DNA of 64,000 bases from JANQIO01 sp038746745 (GTDB taxonomy: Bacteria > Pseudomonadota > Gammaproteobacteria > Pseudomonadales > Halieaceae): assembly GCA_038746745.1 (NCBI GenBank), contig JBCDKJ010000009.1:1-64000 (forward strand), written 5' to 3'. The translations under genes and the position numbers were made by a program. The notes below the pieces were generated by a model. That model made no database searches, had not been told where the DNA came from, and saw nothing but the letters and a program-made list of their open reading frames with translations. Below, piece by piece: positions 8,016 through 16,378 of the stretch; the stretch's first letter is position 1, and every line of letters starts with the position of its first letter.

Positions 8016-9527
8016 TCAGTGTGGGCCCGCAGCGGCAGCCCCTGCCAGATCCCTTGACGGGTCTCTTGGCGGGTCCAAATAGGCGTCAATACTCTCTGCA
8101 TCCTGCTGGGGCGTAAGTAAGGACACCAGTACCAACACCGGCACATGTACCAGGATGCCGAACAAACCCTCATGCATGGCAAGGGGCTTTAACTCCGGCA
8201 AGGCAAACAAGATCAGCGCGGTGGCACAGCCAGAAAGCAGACCCGCTACAACGCCGGGCGTCGTGGCCCGTCGCCAGAACAGAGCGGCGACAACCGGCGG
8301 CGCCAGTTGGGCAATCATACCGTAGGACGAGAGCAGTAGAAGGACCAGTGAGGTCTTTTCATATATCGCAAAGAAATAAGCCACGGCGCCCACGACGACA
8401 ATCAGCACCCTGATCAGCCGCCGCTGCATGTCGCCACTCATCCGTGCGAATGGCCGGATGCCATCTTCCACCGCCACGGAGGCTGCTGCATGCAACAGCG
8501 CATCGCCGGTCGACATGGATGCGGAGAGTGCGCCGGCACAAAACAGCCCCACCACGATCACCGGTAAATCAACGTTCAGTATCAGGTAGGGCAGAATGAA
8601 GTCCGGCTGTTCCAGGTTATCGACAAACAGCACGCCGGCGAAGCCAATCAGGAAAACCGGAACCAGAAACAACTGAAAGGTCGGAAACCAGACCACGGTG
8701 CGCCGTATGATCCGCTCGTCACGTGCCGTGAAGGCCTTCATGAATATCTGCGGCCACATGGTGATGCCGATGGCGCTGATCAGCACTGCGCTGCTGTAGC
8801 CCGCCCAACTCCAGGGTTCGCCGGACGCCGTCAGTCCAGGCAGAACCAACAATTCGGGGCGCTGGCTATTGATTGCCTCAAACATCGGGCCAATGCCACC
8901 GTAGAGGGAATACGGCAGATAGAGACCCAGACTCCAGGCAATCACTATCATAAACACACCCTGCAGCGTGTTGGTCCAACCAACGGCGCTCACACCGCTG
9001 GTGAGAACGTAGATCATCACCACACCGTAGGCGATCGCCGCACCCAGCCACAGGGGGATGTGTCCCTCAGTTACAGACTCAATAACAATACCAGCGCCAC
9101 GAATCTGCAGTGTGATGTAGGGAATCAGCGCGACAATGCTGATCGCAGCGATCAGGGCCGACAGCGCGCGCGATTTGAATCGGCCGGTTAAGAACTGTGC
9201 CTGGGTTACCTGCCCAAAGGTGCGGCCAATGCGCGCCACCTTTGGACCGATGACATACCAGGGCAGCATGCCCAGCGCACCGTAGGAAAGGATATAAAAC
9301 GCGGCAGCGCCGCGTGAATACGCCCAGCCCGGACCACCCAGAAAGGCAAACGCCGAAAAAACCGTGGCGCCCGTAACAAAGTACATCACCAGAAACCCAA
9401 AGTTACGGTCACCGGCTACGAAGCCATCTACGGTTAAGGAGGCTCCGCGGCCGGCACGAAGTCCAATCCACAACGTCAGCACCAGGTACACTGCGATCAT
9501 TGCTGACGTGGCGTGCCACTGCTCCAC
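8016..9527 (-). CDS. sodium:solute symporter (SSS family)
   Basis: The 503-residue, highly hydrophobic protein has about 13 membrane segments. It carries SSS-type features: AGRGASLTVDGFVAGDRNFG near the N-terminus, then FVTGATVFSAFAFLGGPGWAYSRG, and CAGALSASMSTGDALLHAAAS near residue 331. The family couples sodium influx to uptake of amino acids, carboxylates, sugars or vitamins. Its GTG start overlaps the TAG of the small upstream membrane gene (TAGTG), so translation is coupled. The M20 gene follows by 14 nt. It probably imports the substrate or product of the neighbouring hydrolases. Confidence 0.88.
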   Translation of the reverse strand: MEQWHATSAMIAVYLVLTLWIGLRAGRGASLTVDGFVAGDRNFGFLVMYFVTGATVFSAFAFLGGPGWAYSRGAAAFYILSYGALGMLPWYVIGPKVARIGRTFGQVTQAQFLTGRFKSRALSALIAAISIVALIPYITLQIRGAGIVIESVTEGHIPLWLGAAIAYGVVMIYVLTSGVSAVGWTNTLQGVFMIVIAWSLGLYLPYSLYGGIGPMFEAINSQRPELLVLPGLTASGEPWSWAGYSSAVLISAIGITMWPQIFMKAFTARDERIIRRTVVWFPTFQLFLVPVFLIGFAGVLFVDNLEQPDFILPYLILNVDLPVIVVGLFCAGALSASMSTGDALLHAAASVAVEDGIRPFARMSGDMQRRLIRVLIVVVGAVAYFFAIYEKTSLVLLLLSSYGMIAQLAPPVVAALFWRRATTPGVVAGLLSGCATALILFALPELKPLAMHEGLFGILVHVPVLVLVSLLTPQQDAESIDAYLDPPRDPSRDLAGAAAAGPH

Positions 9528-9739
9528 TACTCGCCCTCGTGCTGCGTTTCGATCCGGTCCAATACCAGCAGCGCGATACCACTGACGAGTATCCAGCCCA
9601 CTGGCCAGGCCATAGACTGGGGAAATCCGAAAACAAAGGGCTTTGCAGCACTAAACAGCGAAAGCACCGGCCAGGTGACGGCCAGGCCGTTCCCGAGAAA
9701 CACAAGCACAATCAGCATTCGAGCCAGTCTACGCTTCAT
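9527..9739 (-). CDS. small membrane protein accompanying the symporter (DUF3311-like)
   Basis: The 70-residue protein has two membrane segments (MLIVLVFLGNGLAVTWPVL and WPVGWILVSGIALLVLDRI) and a charged tail. Small two-helix proteins of this type are commonly encoded immediately before SSS symporters and are thought to be accessory subunits. The one-base stop/start overlap with the symporter supports joint expression. Confidence 0.7.
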   Translation of the reverse strand: MKRRLARMLIVLVFLGNGLAVTWPVLSLFSAAKPFVFGFPQSMAWPVGWILVSGIALLVLDRIETQHEGE

Positions 9740-9802
9740 CGTACTGACCGTTTACTCGTCTCGGCCCGTAGTTCTCATGCGACCTCACTCGGACCGGAGC
9801 GT

Positions 9803-11188
9803 TCAGCCGTCATAGGTACGCTCGAGATAGTCGTACACTGCGCGCAGCCCCATGGCCTCACCACCTTCGGGATGCGCTGGCCGGTTGCGGATGTTGTACG
9901 CCATGATGTCAAAGTGCATCCAGGCGGTCTCCGATACAAATCGCTCCAGAAAAAGCGCGGCAGTGATCGCTCCCGCGTAGGGCGACGGTGCACAGTTCAC
10001 CAAATCGGCGACCTTGGAATTCAGCATGTAGTTGTAATCTGCGTGCAGTGGCAGGCGTGCTACAGCGTCGTCAGTGCGCTGAGCAGCGTCGGACACGGCG
10101 GCCGCCAGCGCGTCATCATTGCAGAACATGCCAGCGATCTCCGCACCCACCGCAGAGCGCGCCGAGCCCGTAAGCGTGGCGAAATCAAACACCGCTTCAG
10201 GCTTCTCGTCGCAAGCGATGGAGAGCGCATCGCATAACAGCAAGCGTCCTTCGGCATCGGTATTGTCGATTTCGACAGTCAGCCCCTTGTGGGTATGCAA
10301 AATATCACCCGGGCGAAAGGCATTACCGCTAATGGCGTTCTCAGCGGCCGGGACCAGCAGCCTCAGCCGGACCGGCAAGTCCTGCGCCATGATCAGGTAG
10401 GCAAGGCCAATGGCGTTAGCGGCGCCGCCCATGTCCTTTTTCATGAGACGCATGCTGGCGCCCGGCTTGATGTTCAGGCCCCCACTGTCAAAGGTCACTC
10501 CTTTGCCTACTACGGTGACTTTTGGGTGGCTTTCATCGCCCCAGCGCAGATCGATAAGGCGCGGCGCATCGGCAGCGGCTCGACCGACGCCGTGGATCGC
10601 GCCGCATCCTATATCCAGCAGCGCGTCACCCTCGACGACATCCCAGCGTGCCTCGAACTGTTCGGCCATGGCGCGAACTTCCGCTTCCAGGTGCGAGGGT
10701 GCCATATCCTGAGCGGGGGTGTTGATCAGGTCTCGGCACAGTCCGACGGCGAGCGTGGCATTGATAATGCCAGTGTGATCGATACCCTCGGGAAGCAGCA
10801 GTTTGGCGGGCGCCCGCTTGGCGCTCTTATAGCGCGAGAACTGGTAGCTTCCCAGCCCCCAACCGAGGATTTGCAGCGCACTGACCGCGTTGGTCATTGC
10901 GTACTGCCCCTCTGGCAGGGCCAGAGGAAGACTGCCTAGCGAGGCGAGGTTGTCTTTGCCATCCCAGCCGCATACCACGCGAGCACCGGCAGCGTCTTCC
11001 AGCCATGCGAACTGGCCGGATTTGGCTTCAAAACCCTGGCGCACAAGCGCAGCTCGCTGCGCATCACTCAGGTCTGACTTCAAGGCATCGAGTGCCTTTA
11101 CGTCTATCAGGGTTATCTGGGTGGCGTTATCGGCCACAGTTACGAAACCTGTGGATGCCAACTGATCAGTAGAGTTCGCTTCGTTCAT
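9803..11188 (-). CDS. M17-family leucyl aminopeptidase
   Basis: The 461-residue protein has the M17 catalytic domain in its C-terminal two thirds. VGKGVTFDSGGLNIKPG supplies the metal Lys and Asp, MKKDMGGAAN follows, and NTDAEGRLLL is the family signature with metal Asp and Glu and catalytic Arg. The N-terminal third is the variable domain. Length fits PepA/PepB-type enzymes (about 430-500). The enzyme is a cytoplasmic, two-metal hexameric aminopeptidase that frees N-terminal residues from peptides. It may be the final step for peptides entering through the neighbouring transporters, or a housekeeping enzyme. Confidence 0.88.
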   Translation of the reverse strand: MNEANSTDQLASTGFVTVADNATQITLIDVKALDALKSDLSDAQRAALVRQGFEAKSGQFAWLEDAAGARVVCGWDGKDNLASLGSLPLALPEGQYAMTNAVSALQILGWGLGSYQFSRYKSAKRAPAKLLLPEGIDHTGIINATLAVGLCRDLINTPAQDMAPSHLEAEVRAMAEQFEARWDVVEGDALLDIGCGAIHGVGRAAADAPRLIDLRWGDESHPKVTVVGKGVTFDSGGLNIKPGASMRLMKKDMGGAANAIGLAYLIMAQDLPVRLRLLVPAAENAISGNAFRPGDILHTHKGLTVEIDNTDAEGRLLLCDALSIACDEKPEAVFDFATLTGSARSAVGAEIAGMFCNDDALAAAVSDAAQRTDDAVARLPLHADYNYMLNSKVADLVNCAPSPYAGAITAALFLERFVSETAWMHFDIMAYNIRNRPAHPEGGEAMGLRAVYDYLERTYDG

Positions 11189-11344
11189 GCAGCACGTGGA
11201 CTAATAGCAGAAAACGGAGCGCATGGTAGCACCCCCTTACGGCACCCAAGAACTGTAATCCGCTGTGGATGGAGAAAATCAAAATCCTGCCGCAGGCGTT
11301 CATCTGTTTTCAGTGCAAGCGCGTATTTTGAGCGTGTTATACAT

Positions 11345-11359
11345 GCGAATGATTCTCGC
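11345..11359. promoter_or_regulatory. possible Fur box upstream of sigma-factor gene
   Basis: GCGAATGATTCTCGC is an inverted-repeat-like match to the core of Fur boxes (GATAATGATAATC type). It lies 14 bases before the ATG of the FecI-like gene. Iron-responsive control is common for this gene class. The match is imperfect. Confidence 0.4.
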
Positions 11360-11372
11360 TTAGACTTAACCA

Positions 11373-11867
11373 ATGTCTTCCAATGCTCTCACCATCGAAA
11401 ACCTACTCAGCGACCCTTCACTCAAGCAACATGTCGCGCGGTGGCTCAGCGACCCGTCTGAAGCCGACGACGTGGTGCAACTGGTAGCAGAAAAGTTGAT
11501 TTGTGAACGCATACCGGTGCTGACTCGGGGCTACTTGTATGCGGTACTGAAAAACTCAGCTATTGACCTGCGCCGGGCTGACGTGCGGCGCGAGCGCAAT
11601 CAGGCCGCCTTACTCCCTCAGGCTGAGGGAACCTTGGCCACGTCACCCGAGCGCGCTCTGCAAGCCACGCGGGCGAGCGCTGCCGTTCAAGCGGTTCTCG
11701 ACGCGCAGCCTCCGCTGAATAGAGAGATTTTTCGCCTCTACCATGTGCAGCATATGACGCAGCCCGAAATCGCAAGTCTGCTGGACCTGCATCTCTCCAC
11801 CGTGGAGAAGCGCCTGGCAAAAGTTCGCGCAGCCTGTCTGAGTGAACTGAAGGCACACCTCGACTAA
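11373..11867 (+). CDS. FecI-like ECF RNA polymerase sigma factor
   Basis: The 164-residue protein has the sigma region 2 core (DEADDVVQ-type SEADDVVQLVAEKL, then RGYLYAVLKNSAIDLRRADVRR) and a region 4 helix-turn-helix (MTQPEIASLLDLHLSTVEKRLAKV). This is the FecI subgroup that directs transcription of TonB receptor genes after a cell-surface signal. The downstream FecR-like gene and STN-domain receptor complete the usual trio. A possible Fur box stands in front of it. The assignment is secure by motif and context. Confidence 0.88.
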   Translation: MSSNALTIENLLSDPSLKQHVARWLSDPSEADDVVQLVAEKLICERIPVLTRGYLYAVLKNSAIDLRRADVRRERNQAALLPQAEGTLATSPERALQATRASAAVQAVLDAQPPLNREIFRLYHVQHMTQPEIASLLDLHLSTVEKRLAKVRAACLSELKAHLD

Positions 11868-11938
11868 AAAGTCTTTACGGAGTCGTATTGTCCCGTTCGT
11901 ACTATTATTAGTTGTCGTTTGCTTCTTACGATTCAGAT

Positions 11939-12952
11939 ATGCCTGACGAACCGTCACCGACAGTCCGTATCCAGCAACAGGCTTTTGAGCTGCTGAATGC
12001 CCATACGCGCCGCCCCAGCAGCGACACGGCTGGGGCTATCCAGGCGTTTGCTGAGCGCTCGACTGCCCATGCTGAGGCCCTGGAGCGCGCCAGGCAGCTG
12101 CAGGATATGGCGCCAGCACTCCGCTTCAAAAAAGAGACGCCGACGGAACGACTACGCCTGTGGTTGGATATTCTCTGGGCCCGCTGGATGCAGGACCGCC
12201 CACGCCGGCAGCTCGCCGCCGCCATACCCGCTGCCATAATGTGTGCTTTGGTCGTTTTGATCGTTCCCGCTGATCCAGACGTAGGCCAGCAGACTGTTGA
12301 GAAAGCTCAAACGGCCAGGGAATACGCTACACGATGGCGCGAAACGCGCGCATTCACTTTGAGCGACGGTTCCACGGCATGGCTGGACTGGCAATCGTCC
12401 ATCAGCGAACGCTTCGAAGCAGGGGGTCGTCACGTCACCGTTCACCGCGGAAAAGTCGCCTTCGATGTCGTTTCCGATGCTTCCAGGCCCTTTATCGTTA
12501 ACGCCGGGGCTGTAACGACGGAGGTAACCGGCACAGAGTTTGTAGTGCATTTTCTGACAGATTCAGACGTCGAGGTGTCGGTGATGGAAGGTCAGGTCAA
12601 GGTCGCGACAGACGCCAAGGAACCGACCGTGCTGAATGCTACCCAGGTGTTGATGGCACGCGGCAATACACTGCAGGATGTAACGACCAGAGCCAGCGAA
12701 GACATGGGACGCTGGCGCGACGGGCTGTTGGTGTATAGAGAACGCCCGCTGCGGGACGTGCTGCATGAGTTGGCGAGTTACACGCCCTATACGGTCGATT
12801 TACGGATGATCAGCGATACCGATAGTCGCGTGACCGGAGTCTTTTATAAGGACCAGGCCGAGGATGCGCTATCTACTGTCCTGGAGAGCCGAGACCTCAC
12901 GTTCAAACAAGTGGCGAGTCGACTAATCATCGACACCAAGCCCTCTTTCTAA
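11939..12952 (+). CDS. FecR-like transmembrane anti-sigma factor
   Basis: The protein has an N-terminal cytoplasmic region that would hold the sigma factor, a single membrane helix (AAAIPAAIMCALVVLIVP), and a periplasmic FecR domain (TLSDGSTAWLDWQSSISERF, GKVAFDVVSDASRPFIVNAG, VTGTEFVVH, VMEGQVKV). A short C-terminal STN-like segment reads TPYTVDLRMISDTDSRVTG. It relays the liganded state of the outer-membrane receptor to the sigma factor. ATG at 11939 is preferred over an in-frame TTG at 11912; neither has a clear ribosome-binding site. It lies 72 bases after the sigma gene. Confidence 0.85.
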   Translation: MPDEPSPTVRIQQQAFELLNAHTRRPSSDTAGAIQAFAERSTAHAEALERARQLQDMAPALRFKKETPTERLRLWLDILWARWMQDRPRRQLAAAIPAAIMCALVVLIVPADPDVGQQTVEKAQTAREYATRWRETRAFTLSDGSTAWLDWQSSISERFEAGGRHVTVHRGKVAFDVVSDASRPFIVNAGAVTTEVTGTEFVVHFLTDSDVEVSVMEGQVKVATDAKEPTVLNATQVLMARGNTLQDVTTRASEDMGRWRDGLLVYRERPLRDVLHELASYTPYTVDLRMISDTDSRVTGVFYKDQAEDALSTVLESRDLTFKQVASRLIIDTKPSF

Positions 12953-13141
12953 GCCCGGCCTCTAAGACCCCCTAAGGCCCTCGTAAGGCCCGCGCACTCT
13001 GAAGCCTAAGCAGACCTCCTAAGCGTAGAACCGACCAAAAAACTTTTAAAGGCGTTACGGGATGCCCACCCTGAGTTCGTAGTAGTAGGTGAAGGCCTGA
13101 TATCCGGTCTTCCACCATATGAACAGACAAAGGGGATTCCC

Positions 13142-15580
13142 GTGCGATCGATTGTCAGGGCCTGTGCGCTATATCGCGGCGTCGCAGTAATTACAGCACT
13201 GTTACTCACTCCGCTGGTTGCAATGGCACAGTCAGACACTGAGCAGTTTGAGTTCGACATTGCCGCACAGCCACTGACGGATGCACTGGTGGAGTTCAGC
13301 CTGATCACGGGCAGGCAGGTCACTGGCGATGCTGAGCTCATGCGCGATGAGCGTAGTACGAAAACCACCGGGCGGTTCACGCCCGATGACGCCTTGATCA
13401 AACTGCTTGAAAGTACAGGCCTCAGCCTGCGTATTGTGAACGGAAGGAACTATGCGCTGCGGGTAGCGGACGTTGCAGCGCCGCCCCCCGCACAGGCCAT
13501 CGACCCTAAAGCGAATACCTATCTGGAGGAGGTCTACGTCTACGGCCTTCGCAGTACTACCCGTTTGTTAGACGTGACATCCAGCCTGGCGGTGGTATCC
13601 GGAGAAGAAATCGAGCGAGAGCCACTGGCGGATCTAAACGACGTACTCCGGCGAGTTCCGGGTGTGGTCACGAGCCCTGTCGGTAACCAGACCGGCTTCG
13701 CCATTCGAGGAGTGAATCCACAGGGACCAGCGGGTGGTACAGGCCCTACGACTACTGTTTTTCTGGATGACAGCCCTTTGGATAACAGCAATTTGCTGGT
13801 GGGACCGCTTGGCGCCTGGGACCTTCAGGAGGTGGAGGTATTTCGTGGGCCGCAGTCCACCAACCTGGGTCGGAACACCCTGGCAGGAGCCATCTATGTG
13901 CGCACGCGTGACCCGGAGTACGAGTGGGACGGTAAAGCCCGGCTTGAAGTTGGCGATTACGGACAGCGCTGGGGGGCTTTGGCGGGTGGTGGCGGCTTAA
14001 TCGACAACAAGCTCGCTTTTCGAATCAGCGCGGACTACCGGGAAACAGATGGCTTCAATGAAAATGTTTTCCTGGATGAGGACGCCGACGCAACGCGCCT
14101 TTGGAACACACGTTTAAAGCTGCGGTTCGACCCCCGGGAAGACCTGTCGATTATCTCCACCACCTCCTACTCAGAAAACCGTATCGGTAATAATGGCGTT
14201 CGTTTTGAAAACCCGCCCGATGCAGGAAAACCCGATCCGGACGATATCGAAAGAGAAATCGCGAACAATGAAGACGGCATCAGGAGTGGCGAGTCTTTCC
14301 TGCAAACCGTCAATCTATCCTGGCAGATCAACGACCGTCTGGCTTTATTGTCGATTACCAGCTACCAGGATAGTTCACGTGACCGCGTGCTAGACGCGGA
14401 TAATACCCCTGAACCCACGGATTTTCTGGATACTTCCTTTGAGAACACAACGTTTACGCAGGAATTAAGACTCAGCTACCAGAACGAGCGCCTACGTAGC
14501 ACGCTCGGCGTGTACTACGCGGGGCAGGACGGAGACTTCAGTACCATAAACGCACTGACACTAGCTCGCCTGATTCGGACGCTCCCTCTGCCGCCAGACT
14601 TACGCTCATTCCAGGATATACAGAGCGATTCGAAGCTCGACAGTTACGCGATCTACGTCGACGGAGAGTTTCAGATATCCAGTAATTTCGATCTGTTGTT
14701 TGGGTTGCGCTATGACAATGAGGACACCGAAGAGGACAGCCGTCGCGTCTCACAATTCAGCAATGTTCCGCCATTGCTGGAAAACCTGTTCGCCCCCCAA
14801 GCTGGCGAAGTCAACGATCTTTTTGAAGCTTCTTACGACGCCTGGCTACCCAAACTAGGCATTCGCTATACGACTGATAAAAACTGGACCCTGGCCTTCG
14901 TTGTGCAGCGCGCGTATCGGGCCGGCGGGGCGATTATCAACAACGCAACAGGAGAACTCGCACCCTTTGACCCAGAGTTCCTCTGGAATTATGAAGCATC
15001 CAGCCGAGCCTTTTTCCTCGACAACCGTTTGACCTGGTCCGCCAACGTCTACTATTCGGATTGGACAGACCAGCAGGTATCCGTGCCGCTGCCGCCCCCA
15101 TTTGAAACTATTGCCATTACCGAGAATGCCGGTAAGTCTGAACTCTATGGTCTTGAGACAGAGCTGCGTTACAACCTATCTCCAGAATTAACAGTCTACG
15201 GATCGGCGGCGTTTACTTACGGCGAATTTATCGAGTTCGAAGAATTCGATGGTAATCGCTTTCCCAATGCGCCCAGACGCTCTGGCAACGCCGGGATAGA
15301 CTACTTTGGAGGCAACGGCCTGTTTGGCGGTATTGACCTTACCTATCGTGACTCTGTGTTTGGATCGCCAGGAAACAACGATGATTTCATCGGCGAGTCA
15401 TTTCTCCTGGTAAATGCCCGCATAGGCTATCGCATCACCGACAGCACGCGAATTACTGCGCTGGCGACCAACCTGTTCGATGAGGAGTACTTCGTCAGCC
15501 TGAATACTACAGGAGACATCAGCAGCGCCGTTCTAGGCGACCCCCGAACCATCGCAATCCGACTGGATATGAGCTTCTGA
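13142..15580 (+). CDS. TonB-dependent receptor with N-terminal STN signalling domain
   Basis: The 812-residue protein has a signal peptide (ALLLTPLVAMAQS), then a Secretin/TonB N-terminal domain at about residues 35-110 (AQPLTDALVEFSLITGRQV, DALIKLLESTGLSLR). A plug follows (PLADLNDVLRRVPGVV, EVEVFRGPQSTNLGRNTLAG), then a barrel ending MSF. The STN domain marks a transducing receptor that talks to the FecR-like protein. The start is GTG, supported by AAGGGGA five bases upstream. The gene follows the sigma/anti-sigma pair by 189 bases and is its likely regulatory target. The ligand is unknown, perhaps a ferric chelate. Confidence 0.9.
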   Translation: MRSIVRACALYRGVAVITALLLTPLVAMAQSDTEQFEFDIAAQPLTDALVEFSLITGRQVTGDAELMRDERSTKTTGRFTPDDALIKLLESTGLSLRIVNGRNYALRVADVAAPPPAQAIDPKANTYLEEVYVYGLRSTTRLLDVTSSLAVVSGEEIEREPLADLNDVLRRVPGVVTSPVGNQTGFAIRGVNPQGPAGGTGPTTTVFLDDSPLDNSNLLVGPLGAWDLQEVEVFRGPQSTNLGRNTLAGAIYVRTRDPEYEWDGKARLEVGDYGQRWGALAGGGGLIDNKLAFRISADYRETDGFNENVFLDEDADATRLWNTRLKLRFDPREDLSIISTTSYSENRIGNNGVRFENPPDAGKPDPDDIEREIANNEDGIRSGESFLQTVNLSWQINDRLALLSITSYQDSSRDRVLDADNTPEPTDFLDTSFENTTFTQELRLSYQNERLRSTLGVYYAGQDGDFSTINALTLARLIRTLPLPPDLRSFQDIQSDSKLDSYAIYVDGEFQISSNFDLLFGLRYDNEDTEEDSRRVSQFSNVPPLLENLFAPQAGEVNDLFEASYDAWLPKLGIRYTTDKNWTLAFVVQRAYRAGGAIINNATGELAPFDPEFLWNYEASSRAFFLDNRLTWSANVYYSDWTDQQVSVPLPPPFETIAITENAGKSELYGLETELRYNLSPELTVYGSAAFTYGEFIEFEEFDGNRFPNAPRRSGNAGIDYFGGNGLFGGIDLTYRDSVFGSPGNNDDFIGESFLLVNARIGYRITDSTRITALATNLFDEEYFVSLNTTGDISSAVLGDPRTIAIRLDMSF

Positions 15581-15626
15581 TCTGCAAACACGCAGCAGAG
15601 GGATAGCGGCTCGCCACTCGACCCAT

Positions 15627-15655
15627 AAAAAACCCCGGTGTTTAAACCAGGGTTT
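15627..15655 (-). terminator. rho-independent terminator after tRNA-Ala
   Basis: On the minus strand AAACCCTGGT-TTAAAC-ACCGGGGTTT forms a 10-bp stem (one G-U pair) with a six-base loop, followed by a run of T. It lies 10 bases past the CCA end of the tRNA. Confidence 0.8.
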
Positions 15656-15664
15656 AAGAGTGTT

Positions 15665-15740
15665 TGGTGGAGCTAGGCGGGATCGAACCGCCGACCTCAA
15701 CACTGCCAGTGTTGCGCTCTCCCAGCTGAGCTATAGCCCC
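15665..15740 (-). tRNA. tRNA-Ala(GGC)
   Basis: The 76-base minus-strand sequence folds as a cloverleaf. The acceptor is GGGGCTA/TAGCTCC with A73 and encoded CCA. The D arm is GCTC...GAGC, the anticodon stem CAACA/TGTTG has loop CTGGCAG (anticodon GGC), and the T arm is GGCGG-TTCGATC-CCGCC. The anticodon reads the alanine codon GCC. A terminator follows. Confidence 0.95.
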
Positions 15741-15807
15741 AAACAAGGCCGCGCATAATAGTGAGCAGGCCCTGTAGTGTCAATGGTTCACGCCCGTAGC
15801 AGGGTTA

Positions 15808-16362
15808 TCACGAACCACTGTCGGCCTGCTGCTTAAGCACATCAGCGTAAGAGGCATGACGCTGCATCTGACCCGCCAGAACGCGATCGACAATCGGCGC
15901 AAGCTCGACCAGACCCTGCGCAGAGAACCCGCTGACGTTGTAAGTGAGAACGGTCTTGCTGCCCGTGCCGAAGGCTTCGAACTGAATATTCATCGCGCCG
16001 TAAACACCCATCGGCTGCAGCGGGCCCAGACCGCCCAGCAAACGCAGCTCTTTGCCAGGGTTGGCGTAGACCACTTGCATATGCTCGATAAAGCCTCCGT
16101 TTGGCAGAGACTCCAGCATCGAACCACCCGGCGCGAGCTCAATCGATAGCTTCTCGGCGTCGCCCCCGTAGCTGTGCGTCATATCCCACCAACGCTCTAC
16201 AGCAGAAAACGCTTTGTAGGCTCGAGCAGGCGACGCCTGGCTGAGTGTCTCAATCTTCAAACTGAAGCCTGTGCGGCCAGCAGCCAACACCTCGGCGGTG
16301 GCTACTGATGGCGAAACTACGAAGCCGGCTATGAGCAGTGTGCAGAGAATGTTTCTTCGCAT
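15808..16362 (-). CDS. secreted SRPBCC-family protein
   Basis: The protein has a signal peptide (LLIAGFVVSPSVATAE) and a START/Bet v1-type fold pattern: FSLKIETLSQASPARAYKAF, VERWWDMTHSYGGDAEKLSI, GFIEHMQVVYANPGKELRLLGGLGPLQ and TVLTYNVSGF. Such proteins bind hydrophobic ligands; some relatives are polyketide cyclases or aromatase-like. The start at 16362 is preferred over a frame from 16413 because CGGAG precedes it and it avoids overlap with gltX, whose stop is at 16379. The ligand is unknown. Confidence 0.75.
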   Translation of the reverse strand: MRRNILCTLLIAGFVVSPSVATAEVLAAGRTGFSLKIETLSQASPARAYKAFSAVERWWDMTHSYGGDAEKLSIELAPGGSMLESLPNGGFIEHMQVVYANPGKELRLLGGLGPLQPMGVYGAMNIQFEAFGTGSKTVLTYNVSGFSAQGLVELAPIVDRVLAGQMQRHASYADVLKQQADSGS

Positions 16363-16378
16363 ATCAGTCTCCGTAGAC

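Noticed and set aside
9500..10237. Long plus-strand frame of 245 codons opposite the M17 aminopeptidase
   Set aside because: It runs antisense to well-supported genes (M17 peptidase and the small membrane protein), has no recognised domain, and reflects the open third-position frame of GC-rich coding DNA.
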